Origin: a virus
Length of the DNA stretch: 23,175 nucleotides
Direction: 5' to 3' (one strand)
Virus record (IMG/VR): IMGVR_UViG_3300024518_000147
Coordinates: 1-23,175 of that record
Shown one piece after another: positions 7,711-16,600 of this stretch. A program made the translations under genes and the position numbers. Position 1 is the stretch's first letter. Every line of letters starts with the position of its first letter. The notes under the pieces were generated by a model that saw only the letters and a program-made list of their open reading frames with translations, searched no databases and was not told where the DNA came from.

Positions 7711-7731
7711 TGTTATTTAATAACATAAATT
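7711..7731 (+). promoter_or_regulatory. Candidate phage RNA polymerase promoter (copy 1)
   Basis: The sequence TGTTATTTAATAA, then C, then ATAAATT recurs at 20676-20696 with a single change (G for C). Both copies lie on the same strand, in the two most spacious intergenic gaps, a few bases after a hairpin. This copy includes an inverted repeat, GTTATT-T-AATAAC (7712-7724). The length and placement fit a T7-type promoter recognised by the phage polymerase, though it does not resemble the T7 consensus. The transcription start is not determined. Confidence 0.6.
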
Positions 7732-7763
7732 AGATATAGGCGATTCTATATCTTTTTTCTTTT
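7732..7763 (+). terminator. Rho-independent terminator-like hairpin before tail tubular protein A
   Basis: AGATATAG (7732-7739) and CTATATCT (7746-7753) form a perfect eight-base stem around GCGATT, followed by a T-rich tract, TTTTTTCTTTT, ending at 7763. It has the shape of an intrinsic terminator but begins one base after the promoter-like motif. It could therefore instead be a 5' stem-loop on the transcript, or limit read-through from the capsid operon. Confidence 0.6.
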
Positions 7764-7778
7764 GCAAAAGGAAATACA

Positions 7779-8381
7779 ATGGATGAATTAGAAGCAATAA
7801 ACATGATGCTTAGATTGATAGGTTCAAATCCTGTCAACGATGTAGAAACGTCACAACCTGACGTATTCAATGCTCGGGCAACATTAAAAAGAAACAGAAA
7901 GAAAATACAGAAAAGAGGTTGGTGGTGTAACGTAGATTACAATGTAATATTTCAACCAGACCCATCAACAGGAATTATAACAGTAGGTTCAGAGATTACA
8001 TCTTTTATACCATACAGAACGGATAGTTACATAGTCCGTGATAATAAATTGTATGATAGGATTAATCAAACTTACGTATTCACTGAAAATATTACAGCTT
8101 ACAAATTGATTAGAACATTAGAATGGGACGAGATGCCCGATTCAATGCAAGAAACAGTTGGCTACATGGCAGCAGCAGAATTTATTAGAGATGAACTAGA
8201 AGACGCTCAGAAGCAAGCTAACGTCGAGCAAGATGTTAAGCGAGCTAGGAAGAACCTAGATAAAGAAAACCTCACACAAGGCCAACCTAACATGTTTAAC
8301 AGTGCTAGACGAGCCATAGCTAGAGGTGGGGTTCAGCCTTATCGTGCTGGTCGATATAGACAACAAAACTTTGACACCTAA
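7779..8381 (+). CDS. Tail tubular protein A, T7 gp11-like (gatekeeper)
   Basis: A 200-residue protein (T7 gp11 has 196) that forms the ring connecting portal to the tail nozzle. The N-terminus, ELEAINMMLRLIGSNPVNDV, is the conserved opening helix of this family, followed by a helix with RGWWCNVDYNV, where the W-W pair is typical. The middle holds the beta part (FIPYRTDSYIVRDNKLYDR). The C-terminal half is a long charged helix (DELEDAQKQANVEQDVKRARKN). ATG 7779 is preceded by AAAAGGAAA. The gene is separated from the capsid gene by the 116-bp regulatory gap and runs closely into the gp12-like gene. Confidence 0.95.
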   Translation: MDELEAINMMLRLIGSNPVNDVETSQPDVFNARATLKRNRKKIQKRGWWCNVDYNVIFQPDPSTGIITVGSEITSFIPYRTDSYIVRDNKLYDRINQTYVFTENITAYKLIRTLEWDEMPDSMQETVGYMAAAEFIRDELEDAQKQANVEQDVKRARKNLDKENLTQGQPNMFNSARRAIARGGVQPYRAGRYRQQNFDT

Positions 8382-8398
8382 ACGCTTAGGGAGGCGCT

Positions 8399-10789
8399 AT
8401 GAGAACAGAACAGTCGTACCCAACACCTATCAAGGGTGTGAGTACTTTAACGCCTAGAAACAGGCTAGTAGGGCAAGCAGCACTACAAGAAAACTTTAGG
8501 TCTGACCCTATCAATAAATTAACGAGAAGACCTCCTATGGAATGGTCTAGCTTTATGCGTACCGATTCAGGTAACGATTATAAACATCATCAGTATAAAC
8601 GTGGTGATGACGTTTTCGATATCTTAGTTGATACAGGTGGTATAGTAACCGGATTCAAGAATGGTGTATCACAAACAGTATCAGGTAACTTAACTAGTTA
8701 CCTGTCTAGTGTAGATATCAATTCAGTAAAATTAAATAATATTAACGATACAACATTTGTACTTAATAGAGAAAAAACAGTAACGAAAGATGGGACGTTA
8801 GACGAACTAAACACAGAGAAGGTAGCGCATATTAATGTTGTCGCTGCAATGAATTATGGGGAAACACTAACAGTAACCATACTGACAGGTGCAATAAGAA
8901 ATACTATTAGCTACTCTATACCATTAGTTGGTACATCAGGGAACTTTGATGCAGCAGACCAAGCAAGAGCAACTAATGAAGTAGCAAGTCAGATAGCCGC
9001 CCTAGTTACAGCAGCTTTCACAGGAACACTAACAGCTATAGCTTACGGCTCTAGCGTTGCTTTATGGTGGGGATTCTCACCGACAGATTGGGTAGAAGTG
9101 GAAGTGGAAACTGGTCGAGGTGACGGGAGTATTGTAGCAGTAAATTCAGTAATCGAAAAAGTAGATGGCTTACCTTTGTATGCAGTAAACGGAACTAGAA
9201 TTACAGTTAAACCCAATCCTACATCAGACAAGGGTACATACTATTTAGAAGCGGTAGCAACTGACCCCGCCGCAGTAATAGCGGGTACGCCAGCAAGTAG
9301 GATTTTACAAGAAGTTGTGTGGACGGAATCACGCTCACCTACACAGCAATACAATCTTACCAGTGCAACAATGCCACACGAAATAGTTTGGTCGGGTTCG
9401 CAATTTGATATAGCACCCATTGCTTGGGATGAAAGATTAACAGGTGACGATGACTCGGTAAAAGTACCTAGCTTTGTTGGTAAAACAATTTCAGCATTAG
9501 GTTACTTCCAAAAGAGATTAGTATTAGTTTCCGACGATGAAGTTTCAATGACAGAGACAGATAACATATTTAATTTCTGGAAAGCTTCAGCGGTACAATT
9601 GCTAGTAACAGACCCAATTAATATTTCGTCCAGCGCAGTAGGTATTAATAAATTACAAAGTATTGTAACCCATAATAGGGATTTGTTAGTAATAGCTTCC
9701 AATGGACAATTTAAAGTTGACGGGACAATACCAGCAACACCACAAACGGTGTCGATGCCGCAAGTATCTTCATACAGTGTACAAACATTTACAGACTCAG
9801 TATCAATGGGTAGTGATGTTTACTTACCATTAAGTTATGGTGATAGTTCTGGACTACAGATATATAGTGGTAAAAGAAATACAACACAGGATATTGCTAA
9901 ATCCATTTCGGACCATGTAGTAGATTACGTTTCTGGAAGAATATCAGTACTCGCAGCAAACCCGAATATTGGAATGCTTGCTTTAGTTTCAGAAGATGTT
10001 AGTAACGAAATTATTATATACGAAACATCAGAAGATATGTCAGGTAAGCAAACACAAGCATCGTGGAGTAAATGGATACTTCCAGCAACGACAGAAATAA
10101 TTAACTTAACCTTCGACGAAGATGCGTTAAACGTAGTTTGTAAAGACGCGGGTAATATCATTTTGAAGAAGATGGAAATGCACTCTTTAGGGTTAATATT
10201 AAATACAGAAAGAGTTTATTTGGATAACATGGTGCGCCTTGATTCTTCAGACGGGCTAACAGCAACAGTACCTACTAATTATAGTATGGTAGCGGGAACA
10301 ATTATAGTAGCAGCAGATGGTACTGAATACCCTTTGAGTAAAGTAACCTATACAGAAGCAGCAGGTACGATAACCTTTGATGAAGATATCAGTGGTGGAG
10401 TAGCATGTAAGATTTATATGGGTGAACAGTTTAGTTCAAAGTTCAGACCGACTAGACCCTATCGTAGAGATGACCAAGGTATAGTAGTAACCTCAGACAG
10501 ATTAAGAGTAGCAAAGTTTATTTTAAATGTTGATGAAACAGTTGAAGTAAATATGGCTATCATATCTGACTATAGTGACTTCGATGACCAAGAATTTAAT
10601 TCGAGGTATGTTGGTGGTGCAGGTAATTTAATTGGTGAAGTAACACCGTACTCAGGTGATGTTAAATTTAGTTACAGTATGAATGCTGACTTATCAGAAG
10701 TAGAATTTTATACAGATGGTTACTTAGGTTTAACTATATCAGGAATATCATGGGCAGGTAATTATTACCAAGCAAGTAGGAGAATGTAA
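8399..10789 (+). CDS. Tail tubular protein B, T7 gp12-like (nozzle)
   Basis: A 796-residue protein, almost exactly the length of T7 gp12 (794), which forms the tail nozzle. The N-terminal segment has P-I-K-G-V-S near the start and then NKLTRRPPMEW, matching T7's ...K-G-G-I-S... and ...Q-K-R-P-P... The body is beta-rich. Near the C-terminus are RPYRRDDQGIVV and SDRLRVAKFILNVDETVEV, the region where the family has its conserved R-L-(Q/R)-(L/V) strand, followed by RYVGGAGNLIGEVTPYSGDVKFSYSM in two adjoining blocks. ATG 8399 follows GGGAGG by five bases. The stop is two bases before the gp14-like start. Adapter and core proteins are expected to bind here. Confidence 0.95.
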   Translation: MRTEQSYPTPIKGVSTLTPRNRLVGQAALQENFRSDPINKLTRRPPMEWSSFMRTDSGNDYKHHQYKRGDDVFDILVDTGGIVTGFKNGVSQTVSGNLTSYLSSVDINSVKLNNINDTTFVLNREKTVTKDGTLDELNTEKVAHINVVAAMNYGETLTVTILTGAIRNTISYSIPLVGTSGNFDAADQARATNEVASQIAALVTAAFTGTLTAIAYGSSVALWWGFSPTDWVEVEVETGRGDGSIVAVNSVIEKVDGLPLYAVNGTRITVKPNPTSDKGTYYLEAVATDPAAVIAGTPASRILQEVVWTESRSPTQQYNLTSATMPHEIVWSGSQFDIAPIAWDERLTGDDDSVKVPSFVGKTISALGYFQKRLVLVSDDEVSMTETDNIFNFWKASAVQLLVTDPINISSSAVGINKLQSIVTHNRDLLVIASNGQFKVDGTIPATPQTVSMPQVSSYSVQTFTDSVSMGSDVYLPLSYGDSSGLQIYSGKRNTTQDIAKSISDHVVDYVSGRISVLAANPNIGMLALVSEDVSNEIIIYETSEDMSGKQTQASWSKWILPATTEIINLTFDEDALNVVCKDAGNIILKKMEMHSLGLILNTERVYLDNMVRLDSSDGLTATVPTNYSMVAGTIIVAADGTEYPLSKVTYTEAAGTITFDEDISGGVACKIYMGEQFSSKFRPTRPYRRDDQGIVVTSDRLRVAKFILNVDETVEVNMAIISDYSDFDDQEFNSRYVGGAGNLIGEVTPYSGDVKFSYSMNADLSEVEFYTDGYLGLTISGISWAGNYYQASRRM

Positions 10790-10791
10790 CA

Positions 10792-11385
10792 ATGTCAATT
10801 TATGCAGCAGCAGTATCAGCAGGTATGGGAGCAGCACAGGAACTTTTAACCGGTAGTAGTGCCCAATCTACGGCTGCATTTAATGCGGCTTATGATGCAC
10901 AAGCTAGACGTATAGCAGCAGCAGGTTTAAAGAACAATGCTGAAAAGAACATAGCAGCAATTAATCAAGATAAAATATTAACAAACTCGGCAATACAAAT
11001 GAAACAAAATGCAGCAGAAGCAATGATAAAAGTTAATGCAGCAACTTCAGGTGTTGAGGGTGGTAGTGTAGATGATGCAATTTACAGCACAGAAGCTAAT
11101 GAATCTTTCGCAATAAATAGAAACAAACGACAGGCTGACCAAGCAATTGAAGGTCAACTTGCTAAAGTTAATTCAGCGCAAGCATCACTACTTTCAGTAA
11201 GAGATGAGAAGATAAGTGCTACAGGCAATTTACTTAAAGCAGCATCTTCTTTAGATTCGGGTGACTTCGCAGCAATGGGAGAATCGTTTGGATTCGAAAA
11301 ACCAAAACAACAGACGTTACTAGATGAAGCAAGAAATGATGCTGCGTCGAGTATTAACGATAACATATTTGGAGCAGCAGCCTAA
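10792..11385 (+). CDS. Internal virion protein, T7 gp14-like
   Basis: A 197-residue protein, the same length as T7 gp14 (196), which is ejected first and forms an outer-membrane pore. The composition fits: Ala/Gly-rich N-terminus (IYAAAVSAGMGAAQELL), long Ala/Asn/Gln-rich helices (ARRIAAAGLKNNAEKNIAAI) and the segment ATSGVEGGSVDDAIYSTEAN. The latter corresponds to the (S/T)-G-(V/I)-x-(G)-x-S-V block found in gp14-like proteins. AGGAGA lies ten bases before the ATG, inside the gp12-like gene. The stop TAA shares its last A with the next ATG. Identification rests on length, composition and position as well as this short motif. Confidence 0.86.
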   Translation: MSIYAAAVSAGMGAAQELLTGSSAQSTAAFNAAYDAQARRIAAAGLKNNAEKNIAAINQDKILTNSAIQMKQNAAEAMIKVNAATSGVEGGSVDDAIYSTEANESFAINRNKRQADQAIEGQLAKVNSAQASLLSVRDEKISATGNLLKAASSLDSGDFAAMGESFGFEKPKQQTLLDEARNDAASSINDNIFGAAA

Positions 11386-13667
11386 TGGCAGAATTTGGTT
11401 TACCAAACAGAAACGCAACAGATGATGCTAATGCAGGAGTTATAAATCCTCCTGCTAAGAAGTCAGTTGCTAGGGACCAGAATATATCGAGAGATAAAGT
11501 ACGGTCCACTTTAGATGAGGGTGTAGAAGCAGTTGGAACCAACTTAGGGAATGCCCTTGCTAAGAAAGTTACTGATTACAGAAGCAACATAAAAGAACAA
11601 AAAAAGTTAGACGCAACTATTAGACAAGGCGTGAAACATAGTATTAATGAAGTTGATAAAGTTAAGAAACGTACTGGATGGCAGTTAGCAGTTTATGGGC
11701 AAGACGAAGAATATCGCGCGGCACAGCAACAAGCAGCTAAAACCATTATCAAGGATAGGTACAATGAAGAAGCGGTATCTGTAGACGAATATGCAGGAGA
11801 CGCACCAGACGAATACCACTTACGCTTAAAGAAAGGTCTGGATGCCGAATTAGACAAGTTTACAGGTGATAAAGACACCCAACGCGTACTAGCAAAAGAG
11901 TGGCAACAAAACGCAGCTAAACTAGCATCTAAACACTACGCAGCGCATTATGCTTGGAATCAACAACAACAAGCAGAAGTAACTAGAAGAGATATAGCGG
12001 TATCTTTAGACACTTACAACATTGATACAAATTCAGCTATATCGTTAGAAGAAGTGGAAGGGTTTAAAATGTTGGCTAAAGATATCTTCAATCTACAAGG
12101 GAGTCATAGGAGAAAAGGTCAAACAGCAGAATCGTATAGTAGGCTAGTTAATGAAGAAGTTAATACTACATTACGTAACGGTAACATTAACGCATTCAAG
12201 TTATCTACCGAGGCCGGTTGGGAAAAGTCACTTAACGCAGCAGACAAAGTTAAACGTGACCAAGCAATAGGTGCATACGATACAGATTTTAATAATCAAG
12301 TCGGTACTTCTTTGTCTAATGGTGAAGTTGAAGCAATGGAATCCAAATCAGTAGCAGAGGCTTCAGTAGCCTATGATGTACTAGATGGTCGTATAGATGA
12401 ACTAGAACAGCGAGAAAGCGGTACTGACAGAGGTAAAAAGATTATTGCCGATGCTAGGAAGCGGATAGCTCAAGGACGTAACAGGGCGCTTACAGCAGGT
12501 TCTAAGGCACAAGTAAAAGCTGAGAACACTCAGAAAATGGTAGATTCTTGGAATGCTGGTAATACTTTAGATATTGGTAATGCTCAAACAGAACTAAAGC
12601 CAACTAAAAAAGAAAGAGCGGAATCATTTGATGTTCACTTGTTTCAATCAGCAGGTGTTAATGGTGTCTCAGTAAATACAATGGAAGAATACAAAGACGT
12701 TGTTATGAGTAATCCTACAGTAGCAGCTAAAATTTCGAATGAAATGATAGACAAAGCTGTAGTGTCTCCAATGTTCTTACAAATGTCCAAACAGTTTACT
12801 GGTGGATTCACTTCTTTGTTTGATGAAGACGGTAAGCCATTACCAGCAGCAGAAACAGCTTTAGGTTCAGTTAGTCAATTTATGAAGTCAGATGCCTTTA
12901 GAAATAAGTTTGGTACAGCAGAGTATGATAACTACATTGAAATCAGAAATGGAATTCAGGGTGGATTAACAGCCGAGCAGATTAAAGAAAATATTGCTAG
13001 GTTTCAGGAACGCTCTGATAACATGGCAACTAAAAGAACTCAGTGGCCACTAGGTTACAAAGACGATAGAGTTACTCAAGAGCAATACATTGGACAACTA
13101 GTTCAAAGTGTTACTGGTCAGTTTCCATCGGACACACAAATTAGTAGTTACTTAGCTGATTACCAAAGAGGATTAATTCATAGTAATGATTCTCATGAGG
13201 GCGCTCAACAATACTTACGTGGCAGAGTTAAAACTCAGCGTGTTCAAGTAAAGAATCAAACGATTGAAGGTGGCTCGTACTTAGATGAAATTTCTAAGCA
13301 TGGCTACTCGTTTAATGACTTAATTGAAACAGCAGAGAATGACAACTTACTAGCTGCATTTATTGCGGTTGGTGGTGGTAACACTAGAAGATTCGATGCA
13401 GAAGGTAAACCGATGCCACCAATATCTAAATTGGAAGAACTAGGTGCAGGTTGGAGAATGACAGTAGACGATGGGATTGACGGTGTAGTATTACATTCTC
13501 AAGCATTTAAAGAACCCGTTGTGATATCTTCAGAATGGTTGAATCAGTGGGACCAACGTAGAGAGCTTCAAAGAATTAATAAAGAAGCACTTGATGACGG
13601 TACAGCAGCAGCTTACGTTAAGGAATTCCAGAAAGGTATAGCCTCTGAAAATCCTCTTAAACTATAG
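11385..13667 (+). CDS. Internal virion protein, T7 gp15-like
   Basis: A 760-residue protein (T7 gp15 has 747) that would be part of the internal core and be ejected to form the periplasmic tunnel with the gp16 equivalent. It is largely helical and hydrophilic, with no membrane segment. Near the N-terminus is a disordered, charged stretch. The body includes LAKEWQQNAAKLASKHYAAH and QVRAENTQK-like helices, and the C-terminal part contains ISKHGYSFNDLIETAENDNL. Direct motif recognition is weak, so the call relies on length and on its fixed place between gp14- and gp16-like genes. ATG overlaps the previous stop (TAATG). The next gene follows after ten bases that include an AGGAAA ribosome-binding site. 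Confidence 0.88.
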   Translation: MAEFGLPNRNATDDANAGVINPPAKKSVARDQNISRDKVRSTLDEGVEAVGTNLGNALAKKVTDYRSNIKEQKKLDATIRQGVKHSINEVDKVKKRTGWQLAVYGQDEEYRAAQQQAAKTIIKDRYNEEAVSVDEYAGDAPDEYHLRLKKGLDAELDKFTGDKDTQRVLAKEWQQNAAKLASKHYAAHYAWNQQQQAEVTRRDIAVSLDTYNIDTNSAISLEEVEGFKMLAKDIFNLQGSHRRKGQTAESYSRLVNEEVNTTLRNGNINAFKLSTEAGWEKSLNAADKVKRDQAIGAYDTDFNNQVGTSLSNGEVEAMESKSVAEASVAYDVLDGRIDELEQRESGTDRGKKIIADARKRIAQGRNRALTAGSKAQVKAENTQKMVDSWNAGNTLDIGNAQTELKPTKKERAESFDVHLFQSAGVNGVSVNTMEEYKDVVMSNPTVAAKISNEMIDKAVVSPMFLQMSKQFTGGFTSLFDEDGKPLPAAETALGSVSQFMKSDAFRNKFGTAEYDNYIEIRNGIQGGLTAEQIKENIARFQERSDNMATKRTQWPLGYKDDRVTQEQYIGQLVQSVTGQFPSDTQISSYLADYQRGLIHSNDSHEGAQQYLRGRVKTQRVQVKNQTIEGGSYLDEISKHGYSFNDLIETAENDNLLAAFIAVGGGNTRRFDAEGKPMPPISKLEELGAGWRMTVDDGIDGVVLHSQAFKEPVVISSEWLNQWDQRRELQRINKEALDDGTAAAYVKEFQKGIASENPLKL

Positions 13668-13677
13668 GAAAAAACAA

Positions 13678-16600
13678 ATGAGTGAAATAAATAAAGTAGT
13701 AGACGGTGACACAGCCGATATAACAGGTGATGCGCGAAACGAAAGAGTGCGTATTGAGGGTATCAATACTGCGGAATCTGTTTCACTTAACCAAGAAAAT
13801 ACAGAGACAGGGAAGCGAGCTAGTAAGTTTGCTTCTTCTGTATTACCTGTAGGTTCAGAAGTAGAAACGGACATTTCGAAAACAGATAAATTCCAGCGTA
13901 AGGTTGGTAAAGTAAGTCGAGTAATAAACGGTACACCAATTGATATGGGATTAGTTCAACTAGACCAAAACTTTTCTTCGTACTATACGAAACATGGTAA
14001 ACATTCCGACCCGACTACACACGAACAATATAAAGAATACTATTCTCCTTATGCTCCTTTTGAAGCAGGTGATAATGTAGAGCCACTATCAAGAGTAGAT
14101 TTTACTCTAATGGCAGAAGCACAAAAGAATTTTGAAGATACAAAGAAAAACTTTGAAGATGGTAAAGCAACACAAGAAGAACTAGATGCAGCAATGGTAC
14201 ACCTTTATAAAGATGGTGACAAAGTTTCTAGGTTTAGACACCAGTTACACAATTGGGATAAAGATGTTTCTTGGGATGCAGCAGACGGTTCAGTAAAGTT
14301 TGGTATGCAGATGGTATTAAAAGACCCTGCAATGAGAGAACAATATAATAGGGCAGTTAGAAACAGTACATTAGAAGTTTATGCAACACCAGAAGCACAA
14401 CCAACATTTTGGGAAAAGACTAAAGCTTCTTTCAGTATGATGAATGATGTATCAAGCTACATTGACGCTAACGACCTATGGCACGCTAGACGTATGGATG
14501 CTAACGGAGTAGAAGTAACAGACGAAGATTTAATTTCGAATGTACCTGCTCGTTTCCATAGTATGTTAATAGCAGAAAAACAACAAACTAATAGCATAGC
14601 TGCTATGACGTTAAAAGAACAACTAGAACAAGATTTAGCAAATGACAAAATCTGGCAGAATACAAATTTCTTTGAAGGTTTATTGTTAGGTGCTGGTGCA
14701 ATGATTACAAGTCCAGTTGCATTAACAGGTGGTGGACTACTTGCAAGCGGTAGTGCTAAAGCAGCACAGTACGTCGGTACGGTTGCTACTAAGCAATGGA
14801 TGAAAAGTACGGCTATAAAGAAAACAGCTACAATGGCTAACTGGGCCGCTTTAGGTTTCTCTGAGGAAGCAATAGCAGCGTTACCAAGATTAGCAGCAGA
14901 CCATACTTACATGGCTAAAGATTACTATTTGGATACCATGTTAGGTGGAGCATTCGGATTAGGTCTTGGTGGTATCGTAGAAGGTGTAGCTAAACCGTTT
15001 GTAAAGGGTATAGCTGAACGAAAAGAGTTAAGGGATAGCAGAGATGCTGAAGCCAGAGAACTCCAAGCACACGCTGAAGCAGAGGCTATGATAGCTAAGG
15101 GTGAATTACCTCAAGCTAAAAACGAAGCAGAAGCTACTTACAATGATAAAGTAAACGCAATTGACAACACACTAGGCGCTCAGACTAAAGTTAGAGATAC
15201 AACTAACATGTTCGACATGGATGAATTCAAAGCACAAAAGGATTTAGAGAAATCGTTTAGTCCTGAACTAGTAGCAGAGAATAAAATAGCTAAGGGTGAA
15301 TTACCTCAAGCTAAAAACGAAGCAGAAGCTACTTACAACGATAAAGTGACTTCTATTGATAACACGCTAGGCGCTCAAACTAAAGTTAGAGATACAACTA
15401 ATATGTTTGATATAGATGAATTCAAAGCACAAAAGGATTTAGAGAAATCGTTTAGTCCTGAACTTGTAGCAGAGAATAAAATAGCAGCTAAACAGAAAGG
15501 TGAATTATTCACTAAATGGGAAGCAGTAAACAAAATATCTCCTAAAGGTTTCAGAGCGATATCAGAAACATTAATGACAAACTTCCCTGTTAAGAAGCAA
15601 GGTCAAAGTGGTATGAGATTCTTAATTAACTCACAACTAGGTTTGAATGCTAAGAAGTTAAATCCAGACCAAAGAAAGATTGCTAATGAATTAAACTCAT
15701 TAACAGCACACATAGCTGGCGCATTCCCTGATGGTAAAATACCTAAGAATGTTGATACAGCAATTAAGCAAGCAACTTTCGCTCAACAAAAGTTTAAGCA
15801 GAATGCAGCAATGTCTGATTTACTTCAAGGTAAAGTTTCAAATGAAACCGGTACTTTAAATAAGTATGTAAACTTCTTAGAAGATTTAAGTGTATTTAAA
15901 GGTGTCGATATACTACCAGTTAGTAGACGAGAATTCTTTGAACAAAATACTGAAGTACTTAACAGATTAAATGATTTAGCAGAAGATGACGTTCATCTAA
16001 CAAAAGTGTTACCTAAAGAAGTTTCGTTCCTTAAAGATGTTGTAGAACTTAATAAGATGGCAGCAGTTAAAGATAACCCTGACTTCACAGCACTCATGGA
16101 AAGAATGAATGGAGTAGTCGCAGCAAGACTAGAACAACTTGAACTAGGTACATTGGAAAAGTTTACTGACTCAACTAAGAGTTTCGGTAAGTCTGCTAAA
16201 ATGTCAGCACCAGAAATTGCAGCTAAATTAAAAGAAGAAGGTTTAAAACCTAAAACTCCTGAATACTCAACTCGATTAAAAGAGCTAAGGCAAACAGGTA
16301 GAGTTGCAGTATCAGAAGAAGTTAATGCAATTGGTAAAGTAAACGAGTTTGAAATTGGTATGACTGATACTAAGCGTGCATTGAAAGTTGATTCAGTAGA
16401 AGAAACTAACAGAGCCGATTTAGATTTACGTGAAAAAGAATCTGTACTTGTTGCAGACGATTTAGACCAAGACTTATTACCTCGTTCATTTAAAGAGAAA
16501 GCTGAAAACATCAAGGCATTCAAAGACCCTTCAGTTGACAACTTAAAGATGGTTAAAACTAGACTTACAGATATAGCTAATAAACTAGGTGTATTAAAAG

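Noticed and set aside
7640-7778. T7 gp10B-like programmed frameshift at the end of the capsid gene
   Set aside because: No slippery heptamer was seen near the stop and no long alternative frame continues past it.
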